Shown here in pieces: positions 1-6,727 of a DNA stretch of 9,640 nucleotides (the first letter of the stretch is position 1; each line of letters starts with the position of its first letter). Below the pieces are notes generated by a model. The model was not told the DNA's origin. It ran no database searches and saw nothing but the letters and a program-made list of their open reading frames with translations. Position numbers and translations under genes: made by a program. Source of the DNA: Clostridia bacterium (GTDB lineage: Bacteria > Bacillota > Clostridia > Oscillospirales > Acutalibacteraceae); the NCBI GenBank assembly GCA_024689165.1, contig JAILDS010000303.1, positions 1 to 9,640 on the forward strand. Direction: 5' to 3'.

Positions 1-1
1 C

Positions 2-223
2 GAATCCTGCGTCCTGTCCGTTCTGGGAGGGCTCATCGGTCTTTTGTTCTCATTCGCGGGGATCGGTATCTGGAACGCGGCAGCCGGGACGAGCATAAGC
101 ATGAACTGGCCCGTCGGCGCGGCGGCGATAGTATTCTGCGCATTCATAGGCATCCTGTTCGGAAGCTACCCCGCGGCAAAGGCGTCCGCGCTCCAGCCCA
201 TCGACGCGCTCCACGCGGAATAA
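2..223 (+). CDS. ABC transporter permease, FtsX/MacB type (C-terminal fragment)
   Basis: Only the last 73 codons are in the window; the gene enters from the left edge in frame 2 and stops at TAA 221-223. The visible part holds two hydrophobic stretches, about residues 5-25 and 38-57, separated by a short polar loop. It ends in YPAAKASALQPIDALHAE, which matches the closing motif of MacB/FtsX-family permeases (P-x-x-K-A-S-x-L-x-P-I-x-A-L). Such permeases sit in the cytoplasmic membrane and work with an ABC ATPase, usually in export of peptides or lipoproteins or in mechanotransmission. The ATPase and the substrate-determining periplasmic domain lie outside the window, so substrate cannot be judged. 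It is convergent with the minus-strand esterase gene and is followed by several hairpins and a shared terminator. Confidence 0.88.
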   Translation, partial: ESCVLSVLGGLIGLLFSFAGIGIWNAAAGTSISMNWPVGAAAIVFCAFIGILFGSYPAAKASALQPIDALHAE

Positions 224-348
224 GACAGAAGAGCCCGGAACGCTCCCGGGCCCGAACGGCATACCTGCCGTGAACGAAGTACAGCGGGACCCGCGGAAAG
301 AACGGGGAAAATCACCCGCGGAGATTCGTGCTTTTCTACATGAAATAA

Positions 349-404
349 AAACAAAGCGGCGCCGCGAGCCGAAAGGCTTTCCGCGGCGCCGCGTTTGTTT
401 TTTT
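349..404. terminator. Strong, probably bidirectional intrinsic terminator
   Basis: An 11-bp GC stem (356-366 with 382-392) is capped by AGCC-GAAA-GGCT, a 4-bp stem with a GNRA tetraloop. It is extended at its base by AAACAAA (349-355) pairing with TTTGTTT (394-400), with a single bulged G at 393. On the plus strand it runs into seven T (398-404), ending the permease transcript. On the minus strand the stem is followed by TTTGTTTTTATTTC, so it can also end the esterase transcript. Its position between two convergent genes fits this double role. Confidence 0.85.
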
Positions 405-405
405 A

Positions 406-440
406 GGCAATACCGCATAAATAAGGTGTGCGGTGTTGCC
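406..440. repeat. 12-bp inverted repeat directly after the esterase stop
   Basis: GGCAATACCGCA (406-417) can pair with TGCGGTGTTGCC (429-440) with one G-U pair and an 11-base loop. It begins one base beyond the stop codon of the minus-strand esterase gene. No T-run follows on either strand, so it looks more like a 3'-end stabilising hairpin, or an accessory to the adjacent strong terminator, than a terminator itself. Confidence 0.55.
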
Positions 441-441
441 C

Positions 442-1440
442 TTATTCTTGCGGGAAGATGTTTTCCCGGATAAGCTTTTCCAGAGACCTCGCGATCAGAT
501 AATGCCCCAGATCGTTCGGGTGGGTGCGGTCTGTGGTGCATATCGCCGGGTCGGTATCGCCGAACAGAGTCCTCCCGTCGAGGAAATACACGTTTTCGTC
601 CCCGGCTCGGCGGGCGTTTTCATACGTCCGCTTCACGATGCGGACACGTTCCTCGGTTTCGTCCGTGTCGTCCGCCGGGCGGCTCGTCATTATCACCGGC
701 GAAAACGGGTCGGCCTCCCGGAAGCGGCGGAAAAAGGCCTCGTGCGTCCTGCGCAGATGCTCTGCCGTCGGGGCGTTGTGGTCGTAGTCGTAAAAGAACA
801 GCGACTTTTCTATCCCGCCGAGGTATCCGGCGAGCTCCGGCTCGCCCTTCGCGTTGCCGGAAGCGCCGAAGTTGTAAAAATCCGCGTCGAAAAAGCGCGA
901 CAGCAGCGTCGGGTACGCAAGCGGTGTCAAGGTGTGCCCCTGCTCGGTGATGGAGGAGCCGTAGAACACGAAGGGCAGCTTTATACGGTGGGGCGTTGGC
1001 ATCTCCAGCGCCGCGCCGTCTTCGATATAAACGCGCACGCCGTCGACTGTGGGATTGTGCGGGAAGAATACAGTGACGTCGTTCATCCCCGCGCTTCCGA
1101 ACTCCGCGCGGATGACGCCGTCCTCGTAAGGCCTGTCGGCGCTCACGAGCGCGGCGTAGGCCGACGAGGAGTAAGGCCCGACGTAGGCGTAAGCGGTGTT
1201 CGCCTGATAAAAGGACATGCCGCGGTCCACGTACTGGTTTGAAACGTCGAACTCGACGGCGATCCTTGCGCTGTCCGTTCGGAAGCGCAGCCGCGCCCCG
1301 GCGCACTTGACGTCCGCGTCCGCCAGACGGGGGTACAGCCCGACTATCCCGTCCGTATAGCGCCTGAAACGCCCGCCGGGTACAAAGCCGTAAAGCCCCT
1401 CCGTTTTCAGTCTTTTATCTGTAATCTCGATCTTTTTCAT
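442..1440 (-). CDS. SGNH/GDSL-type hydrolase (two-domain esterase)
   Basis: A 332-residue protein with a beta-rich N-terminal region (about 1-150) and an SGNH hydrolase domain (about 155-325). The catalytic blocks are visible: YGSSIT at 160-165 with probable nucleophile Ser163, NFGASGN at 190-196 with the block II Gly, YDYDHN ending in Asn222 as block III, and D304-x-x-H307 in TTDRTHPNDLGH. The layout resembles the Lipase_GDSL_3 family with its GxDLY-type N-terminal domain, which acts on esterified carbohydrates, but the GxDLY motif itself is not clear here. Substrate is unknown; a carbohydrate ester is plausible. No signal peptide or membrane segment is seen, so it is probably cytoplasmic. 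The ATG at 1440 is the only sensible start, because an in-frame TAG lies four codons upstream, yet it has no recognisable Shine-Dalgarno sequence. It lies 148 bases after the sugar kinase gene on the same strand. Confidence 0.87.
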   Translation of the reverse strand: MKKIEITDKRLKTEGLYGFVPGGRFRRYTDGIVGLYPRLADADVKCAGARLRFRTDSARIAVEFDVSNQYVDRGMSFYQANTAYAYVGPYSSSAYAALVSADRPYEDGVIRAEFGSAGMNDVTVFFPHNPTVDGVRVYIEDGAALEMPTPHRIKLPFVFYGSSITEQGHTLTPLAYPTLLSRFFDADFYNFGASGNAKGEPELAGYLGGIEKSLFFYDYDHNAPTAEHLRRTHEAFFRRFREADPFSPVIMTSRPADDTDETEERVRIVKRTYENARRAGDENVYFLDGRTLFGDTDPAICTTDRTHPNDLGHYLIARSLEKLIRENIFPQE

Positions 1441-1588
1441 ACCATGTTGCTACATGTCAATACGAAATTCGTCAGAAACTTGACTGCTTTCATAATAGAC
1501 TTGGTCATTTGCCGGAATAAGGATCGTTCGTTCGGTCAAATAGATAGTCCGTCGGGACGCTGCAGCAGTCAGCCGGACGTGCCCGTTT
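1441..1588. other. AT-rich intergenic gap between kinase and esterase genes
   Basis: This 148-base gap separates two minus-strand genes. By hand count, 1441-1560 is about 43% GC, well below the surrounding coding DNA. Just after the kinase stop there is a weak inverted repeat (GTCCG and CGGAC around 1550-1580) without a T-run, so no convincing terminator is present. I found no clear sigma-A promoter; TATTAT on the minus strand near 1490-1500 could be a -10 box but lacks a fitting -35. A 23-codon ORF (1437-1508) overlaps the esterase start and is treated as a finding. Confidence 0.5.
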
Positions 1589-2683
1589 TTACCTGTCCAC
1601 TCTCGCGCCGGCGCCGGAGAGGAGCTTTTTTACCTCGGCGAGACTCGCCATGGAGGTGTCGCCGGGGGTGGTCATCGCCAGAGCGCCGTGGGCGACGCCG
1701 TAGTCCACCGCCGCCTGCGGCCCGAGCTCGTTGAGCAGAGCGTAGACGAGGCCGCTGGCGAAGGAGTCGCCGCCGCCGACGCGGTCGAGTATCTCGAGCG
1801 CGTCGAAGCGCGGGCCGTCGAAGGTCCTGCCGTCGGCGTAGACCATCGCCGTCCAGTCGTTGACCGTGGCTGTTTTTACTGTGCGCAGGGTAGTGGCTAT
1901 CAGTCTGAAATTCGGGTAGACCTTCGACACCTCCGCGAGCATCTTTTCATACCCCTCGCGGGAGAGCTTTTTCAGGCCTTCGTTGCCCTCCACCTCAAAG
2001 CCGAGGCAGGCGGTGAAGTCCTCCTCGTTGCCGAGCATGACGTCCACGTACGGGGCTATCTCGCGGTTGACCTCGCGGGCCTTCTCCTGCCCGCCGACCG
2101 CCTTCCAGAGCGAGGGCCGGTAGTTGAGGTCGTAGGACACCACGGTGCCGTATTTTTTCGCGGCCTTCACGGCGGCGATCGCGGTCTTCGCGCTTTTTTC
2201 GGACAGAGCGGCGTATATCCCGCCTGTGTGCAGCCACCGCGCGCCGAGGGTGCCGAAGATATAGTCGAAATCAAAGTCCTCCGGTCCCATTTCCGAGATC
2301 GCCGTATGGCCCCTGTCGGACACGCCGACAGCGCCCCTTATGCCGAAGCCGCGCTCGGTGAAGTTCAGCCCGTTCCTGACCTCCCTGCCGACGCCGTCGA
2401 AGGGCAGCCACTTGATCAGCGACGTATCGACGCCGCCCTGAAGGATAAGGTCCTCCGCGAGCCTGCCGACCGCGTTGTCAGCAAAAGCCGTTATGACGGC
2501 GGTCTTCAGCCCGAAGCACCTGCGCAGGCCTCTGGCGACGTTGTATTCGCCGCCGCCCTCCCACACGCGGAACGAGCGCGCGGTGGAGATCCGTCCCTCG
2601 CCCGGGTCGAGCCTTAGCATGACCTCGCCCAGCGAGATCTCGTCAAACATGCAGTCTTCTTTTTTTCTGAGTGTAAGGTCCAT
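1589..2683 (-). CDS. kdgK: PfkB-family sugar kinase, probable 2-dehydro-3-deoxygluconokinase
   Basis: A 364-residue ribokinase/PfkB-family kinase, predicted to phosphorylate 2-keto-3-deoxygluconate with ATP, a late step in uronic acid and pectin breakdown. Visible motifs are ISLGEVMLRLDPGEG (16-30), typical of KDG-kinase-like members; GGGEYNVARGL (43-53), the substrate-side signature; SYDLNYRPSLW (183-193); and the anion-hole and catalytic-base motif DRVGGGDSF (300-308) with Asp306. The GGGD form in place of GAGD is common in this subgroup. I chose ATG 2683, because AAGGAGG sits five bases upstream. The longer reading from 2707 has no such site and would overlap the preceding stop. The N-terminus still has about 11 extra residues before the usual MFDxISLGE beginning. 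It is the last gene of the tight series, 20 bases after the sua5-type gene. Exact sugar specificity is inferred; another ketose or deoxy-sugar kinase activity is possible. Confidence 0.85.
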   Translation of the reverse strand: MDLTLRKKEDCMFDEISLGEVMLRLDPGEGRISTARSFRVWEGGGEYNVARGLRRCFGLKTAVITAFADNAVGRLAEDLILQGGVDTSLIKWLPFDGVGREVRNGLNFTERGFGIRGAVGVSDRGHTAISEMGPEDFDFDYIFGTLGARWLHTGGIYAALSEKSAKTAIAAVKAAKKYGTVVSYDLNYRPSLWKAVGGQEKAREVNREIAPYVDVMLGNEEDFTACLGFEVEGNEGLKKLSREGYEKMLAEVSKVYPNFRLIATTLRTVKTATVNDWTAMVYADGRTFDGPRFDALEILDRVGGGDSFASGLVYALLNELGPQAAVDYGVAHGALAMTTPGDTSMASLAEVKKLLSGAGARVDR

Positions 2684-2688
2684 AACGT

Positions 2689-2695
2689 CCTCCTT
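2689..2695 (-). promoter_or_regulatory. Ribosome binding site fixing the kinase start
   Basis: AAGGAGG on the minus strand, five bases before ATG 2683. It decides in favour of the 364-residue protein over the reading that begins at 2707. Confidence 0.9.
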
Positions 2696-2703
2696 GTAAT
2701 AGC

Positions 2704-3723
2704 TCACATAAATTCAAACCCGGCGGCGCGGTAGAGCCGGTTGCACACCGCGAGGCCGAAGCCCTGTTCGGACGGGGCGCGGCAGAACGCGCGTGAAAGC
2801 CCGGCGTCGTCAAGCTCCCTGAGCACAGAAAACAGCCTTTTGCCCTGTTCGGCGGGATCGTTCTCCGGGCCGAGATAAAACACGGGGCAGGGGAAGGGCG
2901 GGTCTTCGCCGTCGAAGAGCATCATCCCGTCGCCCTCCGCGAGGACAGGGGCGACCGTCTGCGCGAACCTGCCGAGATCCCCCCTGACCACCGTCAGGCG
3001 GCAGGCGGGCGAGTAGTGGCGGTACTTCATCCCGGGGCTCGCGGCGGCGGCGCCTTCCTCGAGCGGATTCAGGACCGCCCTGTCAAGGACGACCTCGCCA
3101 AGAACGTCGGAAAGCTCCGACAGCGTCACAGCGCCGGGGCGCAGCAGCCTCGGCGGGAAAGATGCGAGGGTGACGACGGTCGATTCCACGCCGACGTCGC
3201 AGTCGCCGCCGTCGAGGATACAGGCGACCCTGCCGTCCATGTCCTCCACGACCCTTGAAAACGTCGTCGGCGACGGTTTGCCGGAGAGGTTCGCGCTCGG
3301 GGCGGCGAGCGGTACGCCGCTTTTTTTTATCAGCGCCCTCGCGCCCGGGTGCGACGGGCACCTGACGGCGACGGTGTCGAGCCCGCCGGAGGTGACCGAC
3401 GGAACGGCGTCCTTCTTTTTGAGTATGATCGTCAGCGGGCCCGGCCAGAACCTTTCGGCGAGCTTCAGAGCCGCGGTCGGTACGCTCCGGCACAGCTCAA
3501 AAAGCCCGCTTTCGTCCGTCACGTGGACGATCAGCGGGTTGTCGGACGGTCTGCCCTTGGCTTCGAAGATCTTTTTTACCGCGTCCGGGTCGAGCGCGTT
3601 CGCGGCGAGCCCGTAGACGGTCTCGGTCGGCATGCCGACGACCTCGCCGGCGCGGATGAACCGCGCGGCTTTGTCGACAGCCGCGTCGAAATCATCCTTG
3701 AGGCTCAGAAGCAGCGTGTCCAT
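2704..3723 (-). CDS. Threonylcarbamoyl-AMP synthase, Sua5 type
   Basis: A 339-residue protein that makes threonylcarbamoyl-adenylate from threonine, bicarbonate and ATP, the first step of t6A37 modification in tRNAs reading ANN codons. The YrdC-like domain covers about residues 10-205: GEVVGMPTETVYGLAANA (26-43), KIFEAKGRPSDNPLIVHV (51-68), PSANLSGKPSPTTF (142-155), and VESTVV followed by LLRPGAVT (193-200). The linker SPGMKYRHYSP (229-239) and a C-terminal Sua5 domain (about 241-335) make it the long Sua5/YwlC form rather than the short TsaC. The start overlaps the prfA stop as TGATG, suggesting translational coupling. A GTG at 3726 would give one extra residue and a GTGA overlap; the ATG at 3723 is preferred. 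It is commonly found beside prfA in Firmicutes. Confidence 0.94.
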   Translation of the reverse strand: MDTLLLSLKDDFDAAVDKAARFIRAGEVVGMPTETVYGLAANALDPDAVKKIFEAKGRPSDNPLIVHVTDESGLFELCRSVPTAALKLAERFWPGPLTIILKKKDAVPSVTSGGLDTVAVRCPSHPGARALIKKSGVPLAAPSANLSGKPSPTTFSRVVEDMDGRVACILDGGDCDVGVESTVVTLASFPPRLLRPGAVTLSELSDVLGEVVLDRAVLNPLEEGAAAASPGMKYRHYSPACRLTVVRGDLGRFAQTVAPVLAEGDGMMLFDGEDPPFPCPVFYLGPENDPAEQGKRLFSVLRELDDAGLSRAFCRAPSEQGFGLAVCNRLYRAAGFEFM

Positions 3724-4793
3724 CACTCTTCGCCAGCCGCTTTGAGCTTTTCGGCGGTGTCGGCGGTGATGAGGGCGTCTATCAGCTCGTCAAGGTCGCC
3801 GTTGAGTATCTGTTCGAGCTTGTATAACGTGAGCCCTATCCTGTGGTCGGTGACCCTGCCCTGCGAGTAGTTATAGGTGCGTATGCGCTCGCTCCTGTCG
3901 CCGGTGCCGACCATGGAGCGCCTCTGCTGGCCAATCTCGTCCGCCTGAGACTGTTTTTTCTGGCTCAGGAGCCTTGAGCGCAGGACGCTCAGAGCGCGCG
4001 CCTTGTTTTTGTACTGGCTGCGCTCGTCCTGGCACTCGACGACCATGCCGGTCAGGATATGGGTGACCCGGATCGCCGAGGATGTTTTATTGACTTTCTG
4101 CCCGCCCGCTCCGGAGGAACGGAAGGTGTCTATCTGTATATCGGCGGGGTCGAGCTCGAGCTCCACCTCGTCCGCCTCCGGCAGTACCGCCACTGTGACG
4201 GTGGAGGTATGTATCCTGCCGCCGGCCTCGGTCTCGGGCACGCGCTGGACGCGGTGTACGCCGCCTTCGAACTTGAAGCGAGAATACGCGCCCTCGCCGC
4301 TGAGGATGAATGAGATCTCCTTGAAGCCGCCGAGCTCCGTTTCGTTGACGTTGACTATCTCCGCCGAAAAGCCCTTCCTTTCGGCGTACATGGTGTACAT
4401 ACGGTAGAGGTCGGAGGCGAAAAGCGCGCTCTCCTCGCCGCCGGCGCCGCCGCGTATCTCGACGATGACGTTCTTGTCGTCGAAGGGGTCGGGCGGCAGC
4501 AGAAGGATCTTGAGCTCCTGCTCGAGTACGGCGAGCTTTTCTTTGCCTTCCTCGAATTCCGCCGCGGCAAGCTCCCTGAGCTCCGGGTCGGTCTCGTTCA
4601 GGAGCTCCTTTGCCTGAGAGACCTCTTCGGCGGTTTTTTTGTATTCTCTGAATTTTTCGACGACGGGGATGAGCTGCTTGCGCGTCTTCGCGAGCTCCGC
4701 GCTCAGCGCCGGGTTCGCGGCGGTCGCGGGCTCGCACAGCTGGGCGTCTATCCTCTCGAGCTTTCGCTCGATCTCGGAGAGTTTTTCAGTCAT
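3723..4793 (-). CDS. prfA: Peptide chain release factor 1
   Basis: A 356-residue class I release factor, the usual length for RF1, which reads UAA and UAG and triggers hydrolysis of peptidyl-tRNA. The codon-recognition tripeptide is P186-E-T188 within HRVQRVPETEAGGRIHTS, the Firmicutes-like form of PxT, which separates it from RF2 (SPF). The catalytic GGQ is at 230-232 in SSGAGGQKVNKTSSA, followed by ECQDERSQYKNK (253-264). Residues 1-100 are a charged helical domain. The ATG at 4793 has only a weak GGA-type ribosome binding site and follows the DHHW gene stop by six bases, so coupling to upstream translation is likely. Its methyltransferase gene prmC, often a neighbour, is not in the window. 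Confidence 0.97.
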   Translation of the reverse strand: MTEKLSEIERKLERIDAQLCEPATAANPALSAELAKTRKQLIPVVEKFREYKKTAEEVSQAKELLNETDPELRELAAAEFEEGKEKLAVLEQELKILLLPPDPFDDKNVIVEIRGGAGGEESALFASDLYRMYTMYAERKGFSAEIVNVNETELGGFKEISFILSGEGAYSRFKFEGGVHRVQRVPETEAGGRIHTSTVTVAVLPEADEVELELDPADIQIDTFRSSGAGGQKVNKTSSAIRVTHILTGMVVECQDERSQYKNKARALSVLRSRLLSQKKQSQADEIGQQRRSMVGTGDRSERIRTYNYSQGRVTDHRIGLTLYKLEQILNGDLDELIDALITADTAEKLKAAGEE

Positions 4794-4799
4794 TTCCGT

Positions 4800-6710
4800 T
4801 TACCGCGCCACAGCGGCCAGCTTGTCCACAAGCGATGCGTTGCGGGTCATTGAGACGTTGTTGAGCAGCACGACAGCCTCGGCGCCCTTCTCGGCGGCAA
4901 AACCGGCGATCGACGAGCCGGAGATCGCCGAGCCCGACCAGTAGCGGTAGTCTATCAGGTAAACGTGGTTGAAGTGCTCCGCGAGGAACGGCGCGAAGAC
5001 GTTGCCGAAGCTCTCCTTGACGAGCACGCAGGCGGAGCCGTCGGACTTCTCTTTGTTTGTTATCTCGCCGTAGGGGCAGTCCGCGCCGGCGAAGCAGGAG
5101 TATTTGAGGGTCGCGTCGTGGTAGGTGTCCGGATTGGCGATAAGCGGCCAGTAGATCATCTCGCCGTTGTATTCCATATAGAACGACGTTTCCACGGGGG
5201 GTTCATATACGACGATGGAGTCGGGCGCCTTTGCCAGAGCCGGCGACTGCCCGGAATCGCGGTAGAACGAGCCGAGGAAGCCCTCGTAGACCTTTTCGGT
5301 ATAGTCGCCGATGGCGCGCGGGGTCTTGCCCATGGCCTTCATGAGCTCGGCGTAGCCGTAGTACGCGCCGAGAGACGACCAGTGGTGGTCGGTCCGGTAA
5401 TAGACGTACTCTCCGGAATGCGACTTGAGGACGTCGAAGATGTCGACCTTCGTCACGTTGTCGGAGAGAGAGTTTTCGATATAGCTTATCGCCTTGCGCT
5501 GGTCTGAGCTGCCGACCTGTGCGCGGATCTCCGGGTCGAGAGTGATGTCCATGCTCGTGGGTATGACCACGCTGTAAAGCTTGGTGCCGGGGCTTTTTGC
5601 GGACAGAGCCGAGCCGAGCGAGTTGACCGCGGAGATATACGCGTCCGCAGTCCCCTGGACGAAGTTGTAATACTCGTACCCGGCGTTGCCGGCGATGAAT
5701 ATGCTCGACAGCGCCTGCGTGTCCATATTGTCGCTCTTGACGGTGGTCATCGCGGGGCTGGTCGTCTCGGGCGGGGCAGTCGTTTCAGCAGGGACGGGAG
5801 CGTCCGTGCTCTCCTCCGCCGGCGGTTGGGTCGTCATAGGCGCGTCGGGGATGTCGTCGCCCCTGTTGCCCTCTTCGAGCTTGAATATGTTCGCTTTGAG
5901 CCCAAGGAACGATTTGAGCTTTGAGTTCAAAGAGATCAGCGCGTCACGGGAGGGGAAGGTGTCGGAAAACCACTCGCTGACACCGTCGAAAAAGCTGCCG
6001 TTGAAAAGGGATGAAAAACTGAAGGACGGGAACTTCGCGAGGTCCCTGTTCTCGACGACCGAGGTCTTAGGACGCGCCCAGAAACGCCCCGCGAAGATGA
6101 AACCGAACAGCATAACGATGACGAACACGACGCAGGCGGCGCGTTTTGCGGCGCCGAAAAGCCTGACGGGCTTCTGAACGGACGTGCCCTCTGCAGAACG
6201 GCGTCCGGAGCCGTCAGTCCGTGAGGAGCGGGCGGGAGTCTTTTCCTTCGCGGGAGCGCCGGCGGCAGCGTCCGTTTCCGGCGCGGCGGGGCGAATCGGC
6301 TTTTCCGGAACAGGTCTTTGTGCGGCCGGTCTTCTTTCCGGCGCGGTTTCCGTTCTGCGCTTCGGTCCGGCCGGACGCGCGGGCGGGGCGCTTTCGTGAC
6401 GTACCGTCCTGGGCTTGCCGCCCTCAACGGCGGAAACGTCTACTACGGGGACGGCCTCCGTTGCGTCGGCCCTCCTGCGGTTTTTACGGTCGAATAACTT
6501 TTTTTTGCCGGCTCCCGGCGTGCTTTCGCTCTGTGCGGGTGCAGGCTCCGGCTTTGCCGGCGCGGCCTCGTGTTGTTCATAAGGATCGACGAACCTTCTC
6601 GGAGCGGTGCGCTCAAAGCGCATCTGCGACCCCTTCTGTGGACTCGCCATCGCCCTGCGATAGTCCTCCTCGAGGTCGTACTGCAGTCTGTTTTCGTTGT
6701 TGTCGTTCAT
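4800..6710 (-). CDS. DHHW-family (AlgX/AlgJ-like) membrane-anchored acylation protein
   Basis: A 636-residue predicted type II membrane protein. Residues 1-189 form a long hydrophilic tail rich in Pro, Ala, Arg and Glu. One membrane segment follows (about 191-210, AACVVFVIVMLFGFIFAG), preceded by basic residues, so the tail should be cytoplasmic. Outside, residues 219-270 (ENRDLAKFPSFS through the FPSRDALI stretch) match the conserved start of DHHW proteins. A Thr/Pro/Glu-rich linker spans about 290-323. The catalytic domain has DHHW at 441-444, placed like the Asp-x-His of AlgX/AlgJ (D441, H443), and KESFGN (565-570) whose Ser567 fits the SGNH nucleophile. These proteins transfer acyl, usually acetyl, groups to extracellular polymers and work with an MBOAT partner, here the gene immediately upstream (16-base gap). 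The start ATG 6710 has AGAGGAGG nine bases before it; a longer reading from 6860 would run into the MBOAT gene. The polymer is unknown. Confidence 0.88.
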   Translation of the reverse strand: MNDNNENRLQYDLEEDYRRAMASPQKGSQMRFERTAPRRFVDPYEQHEAAPAKPEPAPAQSESTPGAGKKKLFDRKNRRRADATEAVPVVDVSAVEGGKPRTVRHESAPPARPAGPKRRTETAPERRPAAQRPVPEKPIRPAAPETDAAAGAPAKEKTPARSSRTDGSGRRSAEGTSVQKPVRLFGAAKRAACVVFVIVMLFGFIFAGRFWARPKTSVVENRDLAKFPSFSFSSLFNGSFFDGVSEWFSDTFPSRDALISLNSKLKSFLGLKANIFKLEEGNRGDDIPDAPMTTQPPAEESTDAPVPAETTAPPETTSPAMTTVKSDNMDTQALSSIFIAGNAGYEYYNFVQGTADAYISAVNSLGSALSAKSPGTKLYSVVIPTSMDITLDPEIRAQVGSSDQRKAISYIENSLSDNVTKVDIFDVLKSHSGEYVYYRTDHHWSSLGAYYGYAELMKAMGKTPRAIGDYTEKVYEGFLGSFYRDSGQSPALAKAPDSIVVYEPPVETSFYMEYNGEMIYWPLIANPDTYHDATLKYSCFAGADCPYGEITNKEKSDGSACVLVKESFGNVFAPFLAEHFNHVYLIDYRYWSGSAISGSSIAGFAAEKGAEAVVLLNNVSMTRNASLVDKLAAVAR

Positions 6711-6719
6711 GTCAGCCGG

Positions 6720-6727
6720 CCTCCTCT
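6720..6727 (-). promoter_or_regulatory. Ribosome binding site fixing the DHHW protein start
   Basis: AGAGGAGG on the minus strand, nine bases before ATG 6710 and overlapping the last bases of the MBOAT gene. It argues against the upstream start at 6860, whose first 50 codons would be out-of-frame MBOAT coding sequence. Confidence 0.88.

Larger units (their letters stand above)
224..441. other. Convergent intergenic strip rich in hairpins
   Basis: No gene is supported in these 218 bases between the permease stop and the esterase stop. The strip contains five inverted repeats in a row: GCCCGG/CCGGGC (233-251), ACGGCA/TGCCGT with a four-base loop (256-271), CCGCGG at 291-296 repeated at 316-321, the large terminator stem (349-400), and a 12-bp stem with one G-U pair (406-417 with 429-440). 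Short ORFs here have no ribosome binding site and no recognisable protein. Confidence 0.6.

Noticed and set aside
50..541. 163-codon minus-strand ORF at the left edge
   Set aside because: It overlaps the permease end, the terminator and the 3' end of the esterase gene, and its translation is Arg-rich without any domain.
433..1242. 269-codon plus-strand ORF opposite the GDSL esterase gene
   Set aside because: It is antisense to a gene with clear catalytic motifs, its product is Arg/Val-rich with no domain, and long antisense frames are expected at this GC content.
1550..1580. Possible terminator after the sugar kinase gene
   Set aside because: The stem is only five base pairs with a long irregular loop and there is no T-run on the minus strand.
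1688..2617. 309-codon plus-strand ORF opposite the sugar kinase gene
   Set aside because: Low-complexity, Arg/Glu/Val-rich translation, no ribosome binding site and no recognisable family; the minus-strand PfkB motifs are decisive.
2684..2707. Eight-codon N-terminal extension of the sugar kinase
   Set aside because: It would place AAGGAGG inside the coding region; ATG 2683 is ideally spaced from it.
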